The notes under the pieces: generated by a model
Told to the model about the DNA's origin: nothing
Database searches by the model: none
The model's input: only the letters and a program-made list of their open reading frames with translations
Shown: positions 10,675 to 19,515 of the stretch, piece by piece
How the letters are laid out: each line of letters starts with the position of its first letter
Numbering within the stretch: the first letter of the stretch is position 1
Made by a program: the position numbers and the translations under genes
Source: JANXQG01 sp963775975
GTDB lineage: Bacteria; Planctomycetota; Planctomycetia; Pirellulales; Thermoguttaceae
Assembly: GCA_963775975.1 (NCBI GenBank)
Contig: CAVZKX010000002.1
Span: 4,092,001-4,156,000 of the forward strand
Direction of reading: 5' to 3'
Length of the DNA stretch: 64,000 nucleotides

Positions 10675-11981
10675 AGCCTGTTTCGACCTGCGCTCCGCCT
10701 CCGCCGCCAGCGATACGCCACCACCGCCGCCGCCCCGCCGCCGGCGAGCGCCAGTGTGCACGGTTCGGGCGTGGAAGACGGCAAGGTAAGCGCGAACACG
10801 GTTCCATTACTGGTTAAGACCGTGTGTTGTCCAGAGGTCATCCCGAATAATGTGCCGCCGCTGAGTATTAGATTGCCGTACGGATTGGCGCCGTCGCCGA
10901 TGTCGGGAGTCCCGACAAAGTTATAGAGGTCATGGAAGCTTGAGCCGTCGATTCCGATGCTGAAGACATCGCCACGATTCATGCTGCCGCCTGAATTCGC
11001 CATGCCATAAAGCGTAGTACCACTCAGAAGCAGACTGCCAAACGGATTCGCGCCGCTTGCCGTGCCGCTCGTGCCGGTAAACGTAACAAGATTCCGGTAA
11101 TTCGTTCCATCGGTGCCAACGCTAAAGATGTTCCCATTGAAGGCGCCACTTCCAGATAGCCCTGACGTCATGCCATAAAGCGTTGTGCCACTGAGTGTCA
11201 AGCTGCCTTCTGGAGCCGCGCCGATCGCCGTGCCGCTGGCGCCCGTAAAGGAGACAGGGATTTGATAGTTCGTACCGTCGGTGCCTACACTGAAGATGGT
11301 GCCAACATGCGCACTGCCACCGAGATTCGGCATGGCATAAAACGAGCTACCGGAGAGCGCTAGGCTGCCGAATGGCTTGGCACCGTTTGCCGTGCCTCCG
11401 TTGCTGGTAAACGCAACAAGATTGTGGTAGCTCGTTCCGTCAGTTCCAACGCTGAAAATATTGCCATTACTGGCTCCTAGACCTGATGTGATGCCATATA
11501 GCGTTGTGCCGCTGAGTGTCAAGTCGCCATTTGGCTGCGCGCCGCTTGCCGTGCCGCCGGCACCTGTGAAGGACAGCAGGTTCTGGTATCCCGTGCCGTC
11601 AGTGGCAATGCTAAAAACGTTGCCCTTTCCGTTGGTGCCGCCCAGGTTCGTCATGCCATAAAGGGTACTGCCGCTGAGTGTTAAGCTGCCGCCTGGCTTA
11701 TTGCCAAGTGCCGCGCCGCTACTGCCTGTAAAGGAAAGAAGATTTTGGAAGTTTGTACCATCCATGCCAACGCTAAAGATGTTCCCGTCGAAATGAGCTG
11801 CGCCCGCGGATGTCATGCCATAAAGCGTAGTACCGCTGACTACCAAGCTGCCAAATGGCGTCGCGCCGCTGGCTGTGCCGCCGCTGCCGGTAAACTGGAC
11901 CAGTGTTTTGAATGTTTGTGACTCGGCTCTGCTCGCGCAAAAGGTAAGACAGAGGGCAAATGTAATCAGAAGAAGTTTCAT
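10668..11981 (-). CDS. Exported gloVer-repeat protein with PEP-CTERM-like tail
   Basis: The 437-residue protein starts with a clear signal peptide (KLLLITFALCLTFCASRAES). It then has seven tandem copies of about 55 residues of the form NLVTFTG..G...GANPFGSL.LSGTTLYGM....GNIFSVGTDG, which match the gloVer repeat (TIGR03803 type) in rhythm and key residues. The C-terminus STPEPCTLALAGGGAAAVVAYRWRRRR has the PEP motif, hydrophobic stretch and arginine cluster of an exosortase (PEP-CTERM) sorting signal, although the helix is short. It is therefore probably exported and processed at the cell surface. It stands alone; a nested inverted repeat lies upstream at 12031-12070. Its biological role is not known. 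Confidence 0.85.
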   Translation of the reverse strand: MKLLLITFALCLTFCASRAESQTFKTLVQFTGSGGTASGATPFGSLVVSGTTLYGMTSAGAAHFDGNIFSVGMDGTNFQNLLSFTGSSGAALGNKPGGSLTLSGSTLYGMTNLGGTNGKGNVFSIATDGTGYQNLLSFTGAGGTASGAQPNGDLTLSGTTLYGITSGLGASNGNIFSVGTDGTSYHNLVAFTSNGGTANGAKPFGSLALSGSSFYAMPNLGGSAHVGTIFSVGTDGTNYQIPVSFTGASGTAIGAAPEGSLTLSGTTLYGMTSGLSGSGAFNGNIFSVGTDGTNYRNLVTFTGTSGTASGANPFGSLLLSGTTLYGMANSGGSMNRGDVFSIGIDGSSFHDLYNFVGTPDIGDGANPYGNLILSGGTLFGMTSGQHTVLTSNGTVFALTLPSSTPEPCTLALAGGGAAAVVAYRWRRRRSAGRNRLE

Positions 11982-12030
11982 CGCAGTTTAGGGCTCCCCG
12001 CAATAAGGGTGTCCGACTCTATCTTCGGAG

Positions 12031-12070
12031 TATGACACAGATGGACGAAAATGTCCAAGTTTTTGTCATA
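12031..12070. promoter_or_regulatory. Nested inverted repeat upstream of the gloVer gene
   Basis: TATGACA (12031-12037) pairs with TGTCATA (12064-12070), and inside it TGGAC (12042-12046) pairs with GTCCA (12053-12057). The site lies about 50-90 bases upstream of the gloVer protein start on the minus strand. Position and symmetry suit an operator or a 5' leader hairpin; no regulator is visible nearby. Confidence 0.4.
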
Positions 12071-12164
12071 GAGGCTTTGTCCAGATCCGTGGCGGCTCTG
12101 TGGCGGCTTGGCGACTGACTTCCCCCGCCTGCCGCAAGCCGCCGCCGCCGCGCAAAAAACGGCC

Positions 12165-12310
12165 GAGTTGTGCTATGCCATAAATGACCCCGAAAATTCT
12201 TTAAGTCCTTGTCCGGCAACGACTTGAAAACAATCCGAAAAGAATTCTTCTATAATCGCATAGCGCATCTAGCAATATATATATGGAGATGTGTACAAGA
12301 GTTTAGAGTT
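12165..12310 (+). repeat. Conserved block of two-copy intergenic element, copy A
   Basis: This block aligns with 60873-61020 over about 145 bp at roughly three-quarters identity. Two cores are identical: GAAAATTCTTTAAGTCCTT, and a stretch centred on CCGAAAAGAATTC. AAGTCCTTG/CAACGACTT forms an imperfect hairpin, and AAGAATTCTT is a perfect palindrome. Both copies end in an AATATATATAT tract. The same short reading frame (KFFKSL.G....TIRKEFF..RI) is open in both copies, but no start or ribosome site accompanies it. Confidence 0.7.
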
Positions 12311-12329
12311 GAGAGAGGAGAGGGTAGAA

Positions 12330-12359
12330 AGGATGAAGGCGGAAGGATGAAGGATGAAA
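12330..12359 (+). repeat. GGATGAAGG-word repeat, copy 1
   Basis: Thirty bases built from the word AGGATGAAGG recur exactly, in inverse orientation, at 61669-61698. It lies just downstream of the conserved block copy A. Confidence 0.8.
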
Positions 12360-12669
12360 AAGAACAGATCAATGTTCACAATCCCCAAATCCCCAAATCC
12401 CCAAATCCCTATGCCCCATTCCCAAGAACAAATACCGCCTGCGCAACACGCACAACTTGTGAGGGAGAAGGCAGCGAGCGAGGAGCGTCGGCCGCAAAGT
12501 CTTTGCCCGCACGTAGTTATGACAACGGCGAAAAGAGCGCAACACGCCAGGAAAACGCGAAGGCGTTGCGCGTTGCGCAGGATTGCGGTCCCCTCGAAGC
12601 TCGATGCTCGCTACGCCGTGCTCATGCCTTCCCATACGTTCCCCTGAGTTCACATGTGTTGTCAAATAG

Positions 12670-12735
12670 CTCCCAAACGATTCCCAAACGATTCCCAAGC
12701 ATTTCCCAAATGATTCCCAATCCTTTCTTAAATGC
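12670..12735 (+). repeat. 11-bp period array 1
   Basis: Six consecutive 11-bp units: CTCCCAAACGA, TTCCCAAACGA, TTCCCAAGCAT, TTCCCAAATGA, TTCCCAATCCT, TTCTTAAATGC. The period is exact and the unit drifts gradually. There are no spacers, so it is not a CRISPR array. It ends 27 bp before the left target duplication of the IS30 element. Confidence 0.85.
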
Positions 12736-12768
12736 CTTTGCCATTAAACGCATGTCGTTTTCTCGAGA

Positions 12769-13840
12769 GTGATGTCAAGGTTCAATTGCGACACAATCGT
12801 TTGGAAAGGACTTCGGCGGGGGTTCGATAGTCGAGGCGTCTTCGCGGACGTTCGTTGAGTAAGGTCTCCGCGCGGGCCACCTCCTGGTGACTGATCCGCG
12901 AGAAGTCTGTGCGTTTGGGAAAGAACTGCCGCAGCAGTCCGTTGGTGTTTTCATTGGTGCCGCGCTGCCACGACCGGTAGGGCGTCGCGAAATACGTCTC
13001 CAGGTTCAATTTCCGAGCAAGCTGTCGATGTTCCGCAAACTCCTTGCCGTTGTCAAACGTGACGCTGCGACGCAACGCCGCGGGCAGGTCCTTCAGTCGC
13101 TTCGTCAACACCTTCCGTGTCGTGTCGGCCTTCATGTTGTCGGCTCGCCCGATGCGGGCGAAACCGCTTTTCCGCTCGACCACCGTAACCAGTGCGCTGT
13201 GGCGGGACTTGCCGACCATCGTGTCTGCTTCCCAGTCGCCGTAGCGGCGGCGGCGGTTGATGACATCGGGCCGCCCGTCGATGCGGACGCAATCGGCCAG
13301 TTTGCCGCGTTTTTCCGGCGGCCGGCCGCCACGCCGCAGCCAAGCTCGCCAGGCCGGCTCGCGATCGTCAATCCAGTTGTAAATGGTTTGTCGCGACAGG
13401 CGCCGCCGCGGCTGCCGGGCGAACTTCCGCCGACTTCGTCCGGCAATCTGATCCGGCGACCAATATTTCTTCAGCCCTTCTTCCACGTATTGGTGTAGGT
13501 GTGTGTCCTCCATCTTTCGCGAACGGCGGCAAGCCACGCGACGTTGATCCGCCAACCGCTGGGCCTGCTTCGGCCGATAGCCTCGTTGGCCCGTGTTGCG
13601 GCGCAGCTCGCGATAAATCGTGCTGCGGTGGCGTCCCATCAACTCCGCGATCTCCGCCTTCGATTTTCCCTTCTTGTGCAAGCCATATAGGATTTTCCGC
13701 TCTGCCGATGTAAGATGATCAGCCATCGCTGGGCCTCCGTGCGAATGTCACAGTCTCGACAACCGCGACATTCAAACGGACCCAGCGACCTTTCTCCAAT
13801 ATCAGTTTTCAACTTTGTCGCATTTGTATTTTGCCATCAC
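12769..13840 (-). mobile_element. IS30-family insertion sequence, apparently complete
   Basis: The 1072-bp element is bounded by imperfect terminal inverted repeats: 12769-12796 and 13813-13840 (read inverted) agree at about 21 of 28 positions, both starting GTGATG and both containing TGCGACA. The direct repeat TCGAGA flanks it on both sides (12763-12768 and 13841-13846), consistent with a target duplication. The transposase stop codon falls inside the left repeat. Length suits the IS30 family. It sits between two 11-bp period arrays and has probably split one repeat region. Confidence 0.88.
12782..13726 (-). CDS. IS30-family transposase
   Basis: This 314-residue DDE transposase has an N-terminal helix-turn-helix region typical of IS30 (LTSAERKILYGLHKKGKSKA, then LMGRHRSTIYRELRRN). 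It continues with RPKQAQRLADQRR and an integrase core with GDWEADTMVG (first Asp, about residue 163), VTFDNGKEFAEH (second Asp, about 225) and GTNENTNGLLRQFFPK (Glu, about 259). All three catalytic acids and the family's FFPKRTDF motif are present with no frame break, so the protein is probably active. The stop lies in the left terminal repeat. Confidence 0.95.
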   Translation of the reverse strand: MADHLTSAERKILYGLHKKGKSKAEIAELMGRHRSTIYRELRRNTGQRGYRPKQAQRLADQRRVACRRSRKMEDTHLHQYVEEGLKKYWSPDQIAGRSRRKFARQPRRRLSRQTIYNWIDDREPAWRAWLRRGGRPPEKRGKLADCVRIDGRPDVINRRRRYGDWEADTMVGKSRHSALVTVVERKSGFARIGRADNMKADTTRKVLTKRLKDLPAALRRSVTFDNGKEFAEHRQLARKLNLETYFATPYRSWQRGTNENTNGLLRQFFPKRTDFSRISHQEVARAETLLNERPRRRLDYRTPAEVLSKRLCRN

Positions 13841-14203
13841 TCGAGAGATATCTGAATCGCACGAGCAAATACTTTTTTTGTGCAAATCAGTGGAAGCGCG
13901 ACGGCAATAAGATATCCCTCCACTTGGCCGACGGCCAAAAGGACAGGCGGCTAAAAGACGGGTTCCTGTGTCCGTCCTGAGTGCGTCCTGAGTCCATCCT
14001 GACTGCGTCCTGAGTCAATCCTGGGCGCGTCCTGGCTTGGAAAACCCTCACAATTCCCGATGAAAACCGCGAATTCAAAAGCTGACGGAAAAAAGTTCAA
14101 ACCACAACAACATGATATGAGCCACCGCCTGCCACTTGAACTTGGCCGCAATGGCGTCACAATGAAGAAGACTTGCGAGACCCTCGAATGCAGGAACTCC
14201 GTA
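13841..14203. other. Gene-free leader region of the PQQ-propeller gene
   Basis: Contains the IS30 right target duplication, a perfect short palindrome TTGGCCG/A/CGGCCAA (13924-13938) and the 11-bp period array 2 (13971-14036). An open frame reaches back to 14060, but the first start with both a ribosome site and a signal peptide is 14204. Confidence 0.6.
13971..14036 (+). repeat. 11-bp period array 2
   Basis: Six consecutive 11-bp units: TCCGTCCTGAG, TGCGTCCTGAG, TCCATCCTGAC, TGCGTCCTGAG, TCAATCCTGGG, CGCGTCCTGGC. The spacing is exact and the sequence differs from array 1. With the IS removed, arrays 1 and 2 would lie about 160 bp apart. Confidence 0.85.
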
Positions 14204-15548
14204 ATGAACAAATCAAATAGCATTATTCTGCTCTACACGGTAATCAGCTTGGCAATTTGCGGCCGTCAACTCCTGGCCGACGAATGGCCTCAGTGGCGCG
14301 GGCCCACGCGCGATGACGTTTGGAAAGAAACCGGCATTGTCGAGAAATTTACCAGCCCGCAGATTCCCATCCGCTGGCGCGCCGAAATCGGCAGCGGATT
14401 CAGCGGCCCGACCGTAGCCGCGGGCCGCGTCTATGTGACTGACTTCCAGCCGGAGCCGAATTCGGCGGAACGCGTGCTCTGTTTCGATTGGAAAACGGGC
14501 GATCGCTTGTGGGACTTCAGCTACGACTGCGATTTCGAACGCGTCGGCTATGCCTCGGGACCGCGGGCAGCCGTCTCCATCGACGATGGCCGCGCTTATG
14601 CGCTCGGCACGATGGGGCATCTCCACTGTCTCGACGCCGCGACGGGAAAGGTACTCTGGAAGAAGGTCCCGGGCACCGATTACAAAATCCGCGTGCCGAT
14701 CTGGGGCATCGCCGCAGCGCCGCTGGTCGATGGCGATCTGCTGATCGTCCAACTCGGCGCCGAAGGGGCGTGCCTGGTGGCCTTCGACAAGAAGACCGGC
14801 GCGGAGCGCTGGCGGGCACTGGACGATCGGGCCTCGTATTCGGCGCCGATCATCATTCAGCAGGCCGGACGACGCGTGCTCGTCTGCTGGACGGGCGACA
14901 ACGTAGCCGGCCTCGATCCGGCCTCCGGCAAGGTCCTCTGGAAGTATCCCTTCCCGCCGGCAAAGATGGTTATCAACGTCCCCACGCCGGTCCTTGCGAG
15001 CGATCGGCTCTTCCTCACCGGCTTCTACGACGGCTCACTGATGCTCAAACTCGCGCAGGACGAACCGCGGGTCGAAAAACTCTGGAGGCGGCATGGCTCC
15101 AGCGAGCAGAAGACCGACGCGCTGCATGCAATGATCAGCACACCCTACATGGAAGGCGACTACATTTACGGCGTGGACAGCTACGGCGAACTTCGCTGCC
15201 TGGATGCCCGCACCGGCGACCGCATCTGGGAGGATTTGACCGCCGTGCCTAAGGCGCGCTGGTCCACGATTCACATGACACGCAACGGCGAGCGGATGTT
15301 CATGTTCAACGAGCGTGGGGAAGTTGTCATCGGCACGCTTTCTCCGCAAGGTTTTCACGAGATCAGCCGCGCGAAGCTGATCGCGCCGGCGGGCGATCAA
15401 TTCAAGGCGCGGGGAAGCGTCTGCTGGTCGCATCCGGCGTACGCCTACAAGCACATTTTTGCGCAGCGACAAGGAACTGGTTTGCGCCAGCCTGGCCGAA
15501 GAGAAAGAAGGTAAACCTGAGAAATCCGAGAAGCCCGATTCCAAGTAA
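14204..15548 (+). CDS. Secreted PQQ-like beta-propeller protein (one frame break near 15458)
   Basis: ATG 14204 is preceded by AGGA (14192-14195) and opens a signal peptide (NKSNSIILLYTVISLAICG). The mature protein starts with DEWPQWRGPTRD, the usual entry motif of planctomycete PQQ/BamB-like eight-blade propellers. Blade motifs such as CLDAATGKVLWKK and GLDPASGKVLWKY follow. Near 15456-15460 the T5 run seems one T too long: removing it gives KHILRSDKELVCASLAEEKEGK and a stop at 15546-15548 that shares one base with the next start (TAATG). Repaired length is 447 residues. It is periplasmic or exported. Whether it binds PQQ or is only structural cannot be told. Confidence 0.83.
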
Positions 15549-17225
15549 TGAGTATTCGATCATTCGCTTTCCTCGCCTGGCTTTTATTGATCGCTGCCGC
15601 GGCCCGAGCGGACGTGAGCGTCGCAAGCCACGGCATGGTTGCCAGCGTCTACCCATTGGCCACGGAAGCCGGCGTGAACGTGCTCCGGCACGGCGGCAAT
15701 GCGATCGACGCCGCGGTCGCGACGGCGCTGACGCTTGGCGTCGTGGATGGATACAACAGCGGCATCGGCGGCGGTTGCTTTCTCCTCGCCCGGCTTGCCG
15801 ATGGCCGGCTGATAGCCTTGGATGGCCGCGAAACCGCACCCATGCGGGCGACGCGTACCATGTTCATCCGCAACGGCAAAGGCGACTCGCGATTGTCGCA
15901 GACTGGGGCTCTGGCAAGCGGCGTTCCCGGTTCGCTCGCCGTCTACCAGTTTGCCGTTTCGCGCTACGGAAAGAGCCGGCTCGGCGATTTGATGTTGCCG
16001 GCCGCCGACATTGCCGAGCGGGGATTCAAGATCAATAAGAGTTTCGCGCGAAAGATTGCGTCGGTCGCGCCGGAAATCGCCCGATTTCCGGCGACCAGCA
16101 CGGTGCTCTTTGCCGCCGACGGCAAACCCTACCAAGCGGGCGACTTGTTCCGGCAGCCCGATCTGGCTCGCACGTATCGAGCTATCGCGGAGAATGGAAC
16201 CGACTGGTTTTACAACGGGCCGTTTTCCGCGGCGACCGAGGCCTGGATGAAAGCCAATGGCGGGCTGCTGACAGCGGCGGATTTCAGCCGTTACCAAATC
16301 AAAGAGCGAAAGCCGCTCATTTCGAAGTATCGAGATTACACGATCGTCGGATTTCCGCCGCCGAGTTCCGGCGGCGTACACGTCGCACAGATTCTCAGCA
16401 TCCTTGAGCATTTCGATCTAAACGCCTTGGAAAAACAAAGCCCGGCTAGTCGCGTGCATGTGATGGCCGAGGCGATGAAGCTGGCCTTTGCCGATCGGGC
16501 CTATTGGCTCGGTGATCCCGATTTCGTCAATGTGCCCAAAGGCCTGGTCGATCCGGCTTACTGCGCCGACCGCGCGAAGATGATTAAGCTGACCTCCACA
16601 ATTACGGAACGTCGCGCATGGTGACCCACCGCCGGCCGAGTATTTCGAGAAACATACAACTCATATCGCGGCTGCCGATGAGTCGGGCAATTGGGTGGCG
16701 ATCACGGCCACCGTCAATACGACCTTCGGCTCGAAAGTCATCGTACCGGGCACCGGAGTTGTGCTGAACAATCAAATGGATGATTTCTCGATTCGACCGG
16801 GCACGCCGAACGCCTTTAATCTAGTTGGCGGGGAAGCCAACTCGCCCGCGTGCGGCAAGCGTCCGCTGTCGTCGATGAGCCCGACCATTATTATGAAGGA
16901 CGACCGGCCGATCATGACACTTGGCGCGGCCGGCGGGCCGACAATCATATCGCAGGTAGTGCTCGCGGCCACGAATGTGCTCGACCTCCACGACGATCTC
17001 GGCGCGGCAATCGGACGTACGCGAGTTCATCATCAGTGGTCGCCTGACCGTCTCACAATCGAAGACACTGCATCGAGCCAATTAATCGCCGGCTTAGCGA
17101 AGCTCGGCCAGAAGATCGAGAAGACATCCTCGATTGGCGTCACGCAGGCTATCCTCCGGCTTCCGGACGGGCGTTTCATGGGCGCGAGCGACCCTCGCGT
17201 AAATGGAAAAGCCGCGGGCTGGTAG
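15548..17225 (+). CDS. ggt: Gamma-glutamyltransferase (one frame break near 16606)
   Basis: The N-terminus is a signal peptide (SFAFLAWLLLIAAAARA), followed by the family block VLRHGGNAIDAAVATALTLGVVDGYNSGIGGG. GGT is an autoprocessing enzyme; the new N-terminal threonine of the small subunit is seen in EKHTTHIAAADESGN (about T370), and later GKRPLSSMSPTI and GAAGGPTIISQV are the substrate-loop motifs. The frame changes between AKMIKLTST and VAHGDPPPAEYF: removing one G of ACGGAAC near 16606 gives a continuous 558-residue protein. The break is upstream of the maturation site. It cleaves gamma-glutamyl bonds such as those of glutathione, in the periplasm. It is translationally coupled to the PQQ-like gene. 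It ends one base before the convergent aldolase stop. Confidence 0.9.
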
Positions 17226-18035
17226 TCAGTATCGTGCCATATCTGGCCGCTTCGAACCGTCCGCGCCAATAGTGCCGATTACTTCCTGCGCCGCGGAGGT
17301 CATCATGCGCAAGTCGCTTCCGATGGCGATGAACTGCATCCCCTGCTTGGCCCGGCGAAGTGCGTCGTCGGGAGCCAGTGTGTGAATCCCGGTGGGTGTA
17401 TGTGCCTCGAGACCGATTTGGATTACGCGCTGGATCATCGCTTCGTGCTCGGCATCGGTAGCGCGGCCGCCATCGGGAGTTCGCATATTGAACCGCAGAT
17501 CGACCGGGCCGACGAACACGCCGTCGCAGCCCGGCAACCGATAGATTTCTTCGGCGTTGGCAACGCCCAACGGGCTTTCCGTCTGAACTATGACGAGGAT
17601 CTCATCGTTTGCCCGTTCGTAATAGTCGCCCACGCTCGCGGCGAAATTGAGCGAGTGCATGCCGCCGCCCGCGCTGCGATTGCCCAGCGGCGGATACTTG
17701 GCCGCGGCGATCGCGGTAACCGCTTGCTCGACGGTGTTGACCATCGGCACGACGATCCCCCATGCCCCGGCGTCCAGCGCCCGCTTGATACAGTAATGAT
17801 CGCCTTCCGGGACGCGGACCAAAGGCACGCAGCCGGCGTCGGCAACGGCCGCACAAATCGTCGCAGCGTGAGACCAATCAATAGCCGCGTGCTCCAGGTC
17901 GAGTGTCAGCCAGTCAAAGCCCATTCGGGCGAGCACCCGCGTGGCGTGCAGATTGCCGAGCGAGAGCCAAGTGCCGAACGAGGCCTTGCCGGCCGACAGC
18001 TTCTGTTTGACTGGATTCGTTTTCAAAGCTTTCAC
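17226..18035 (-). CDS. HpcH/HpaI-family class II aldolase
   Basis: This 269-residue protein has the TIM-barrel signature of the 2,4-dihydroxyhept-2-ene-1,7-dioate / 2-keto-3-deoxy-sugar aldolases: FGTWLSLGN, DWLTLDLEHAAIDW, VPLVRVPEG, RALDAGAWGIVVPMVNTVEQA, and RSAGGG. The metal-binding Glu is in VIVQTES and the Asp in FVGPVDL. Such enzymes split 2-keto-3-deoxy compounds into pyruvate and an aldehyde. It is the last gene of a minus-strand run after a sulfatase (gap 36 bp) and a glycosidase, so breakdown of a sulfated sugar to a keto-deoxy acid is a reasonable inference. The exact substrate is unknown. Confidence 0.9.
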   Translation of the reverse strand: MKALKTNPVKQKLSAGKASFGTWLSLGNLHATRVLARMGFDWLTLDLEHAAIDWSHAATICAAVADAGCVPLVRVPEGDHYCIKRALDAGAWGIVVPMVNTVEQAVTAIAAAKYPPLGNRSAGGGMHSLNFAASVGDYYERANDEILVIVQTESPLGVANAEEIYRLPGCDGVFVGPVDLRFNMRTPDGGRATDAEHEAMIQRVIQIGLEAHTPTGIHTLAPDDALRRAKQGMQFIAIGSDLRMMTSAAQEVIGTIGADGSKRPDMARY

Positions 18036-18071
18036 TCCTGGCCTAAAGAATGATGCGTCATGCCGGACCGA

Positions 18072-19515
18072 TTAAGGCCGGACTGGCCCCAATTCTATCC
18101 GCGGCAGCGATCGCTTCCAGTTCAAGGCAGGGTCCGTCAGCCGCTTGGCAAGCTCTGGATTCGCGTCCGCCACGTTGTTGGTTTCGTTGCCGTCGGCGTT
18201 CAAGTCGTAAAGCTCTACGTGCGTGCCGTCGGCGTTCACGAGTAGCTTCCACTTCCCTTCCCGCACGGCAAGATGCGGGCTGCGGTCATAAACCGGACCG
18301 GGATAGTTGAAGAATTTCGATTTGCGGCCATATTCCCAGAAGATCGTTTTCGTATGCGGCAGCGGTTTGTTGTCGAAGACTGCCGTCATGTCTTCGCCGT
18401 CAAAACTGAAGCCGGCGGGCATCGCCGCGCCGGCGATGGCGCAGAACGTCGGAAAGAGGTCGACCATTTCCATCACGGTCTGCTCGTCCACGCGTCCAGC
18501 CGTCGTATGGCCGGGCCAGCGGACGATGAACGGCACCCGCACGCCGCCTTCATAAAGACTCAGCTTGCTCCCGCGCAGCGCGCCGGTCCGCGTGTGGTTG
18601 AAGTTGGGCAGGGGGCCGTTGTCGCTGGTGAAAACGACGAGCGTGTCGCCCTCTACGCCAAGCGACTTCAAGCCATCCAGTAGACGGCCAATCTGCACGT
18701 CATACTCGGCAAGCACCGCGCAGAAATCGCGCCGCTGCGCGGAGTTCGGCGCGGCGGTCTGCCGCTCAACGTTCGGCACCCACGGCGTGTGGACGTCATC
18801 GGGCCAAATCTCGACATAGCACGGTTGCTTACCATCTTTGTTGCGGCGGAGAAAATCCAAAGCGTGGTCCACGAAATATCGCGTGCGCTCCCAGCGTTTC
18901 ACTTTGTCCTGTGGCGACCAGATCCAGTTCGTCGCGGTGATGTTCGGGTCCGGCTCCGGACTTTCGTAGGTGCCGACGTGCTCGTCGTAGCCGTACGCGC
19001 TGAACGGCGGCGCGTGGGTCACATCGCGTCCGCCGCCGAGGTGCCACTTGCCGAAGTGCGCCGTATGGTAGCCGGCGGCTTTCAGCACGCGCGCTATTGC
19101 CGGCGCTCTCGTGGGCAGAAAGTCGGCCTGCTCGCAGTCCAGATTCTTCGCTCGCGTGTCAAGAAAGGTGGTGAAATTCCAGCGAGCCGGAAACATGCCG
19201 GTTATGTAGGAAGCGCGGGAGGGTGAACAAATCGGCGCGTCGTCGTAAAAATGCGTGAAGCGGATGCCTTCTTTTGCAAGCCGGTCAATGTTCGGCGTGG
19301 GCGGCGAACTTTCCGCCGTAGCAACCTGGGTCACTGTAGCCCATGTCATCTGTAAGTATAAAAACAATGTTGGGCCGATCGGCAGCGGCAACCATTGTTG
19401 GCAGACAAATCGTCAGCGCCAAAGTGAGCAGGCGCAGTGAATATGTAAGGCGCCCTTCGGTTGGACGTGTGATGATCTTCATTTTCATCCCATTGCTCTG
19501 TTTGTTATTTTTCAT
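18072..19515 (-). CDS. Secreted type I sulfatase (one frame break near 19303)
   Basis: The start at 19515 overlaps the end of the glycosidase gene by 11 bases; a second start ten codons in (19488) gives the same signal peptide (LRLLTLALTICLPTMVAAADRPN). RPNIVFILTDDMGYSDPGCYGGKF carries the metal-binding aspartates. The active-site formylglycine motif is ICSPSRASYITG (Cys about residue 96), and FTSDNGP and EGGVRVPFIVRWPG follow. The frame breaks between GGKFA and PTPNIDRLAKEG; removing one base near 19303 restores a 480-residue protein. It hydrolyses sulfate esters and needs a formylglycine-generating enzyme, which is not in the window. The family is typical of planctomycetes living on sulfated polysaccharides. 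Confidence 0.92.

Larger units (their letters stand above)
11982..12768. other. Repeat-rich gene-free region
   Basis: No believable gene; the forward open frame at 12209-12772 is low-complexity and rejected. From left to right the region holds a nested inverted repeat (12031-12070), the conserved block of a two-copy element (12165-12310), a 30-bp sequence also present inverted at 61669-61698, three copies of CCCCAAAT (about 12383-12407), and an 11-bp period array (12670-12735), ending at the IS30 element. Confidence 0.7.

Noticed and set aside
12670..12735. CRISPR-like array
   Set aside because: Units are 11 bp without spacers, and no cas genes are present.
12209..12772. Open frame of 187 codons in the repeat-rich gap
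   Set aside because: It is made of the conserved block, the GGATGAAGG words, CCCCAAAT words and the 11-bp array; no protein-like composition or ribosome site.
16590..16700. Programmed frameshift in the GGT gene
   Set aside because: There is no slippery heptamer or downstream structure, and similar breaks occur in eleven unrelated genes; a sequencing indel is simpler.
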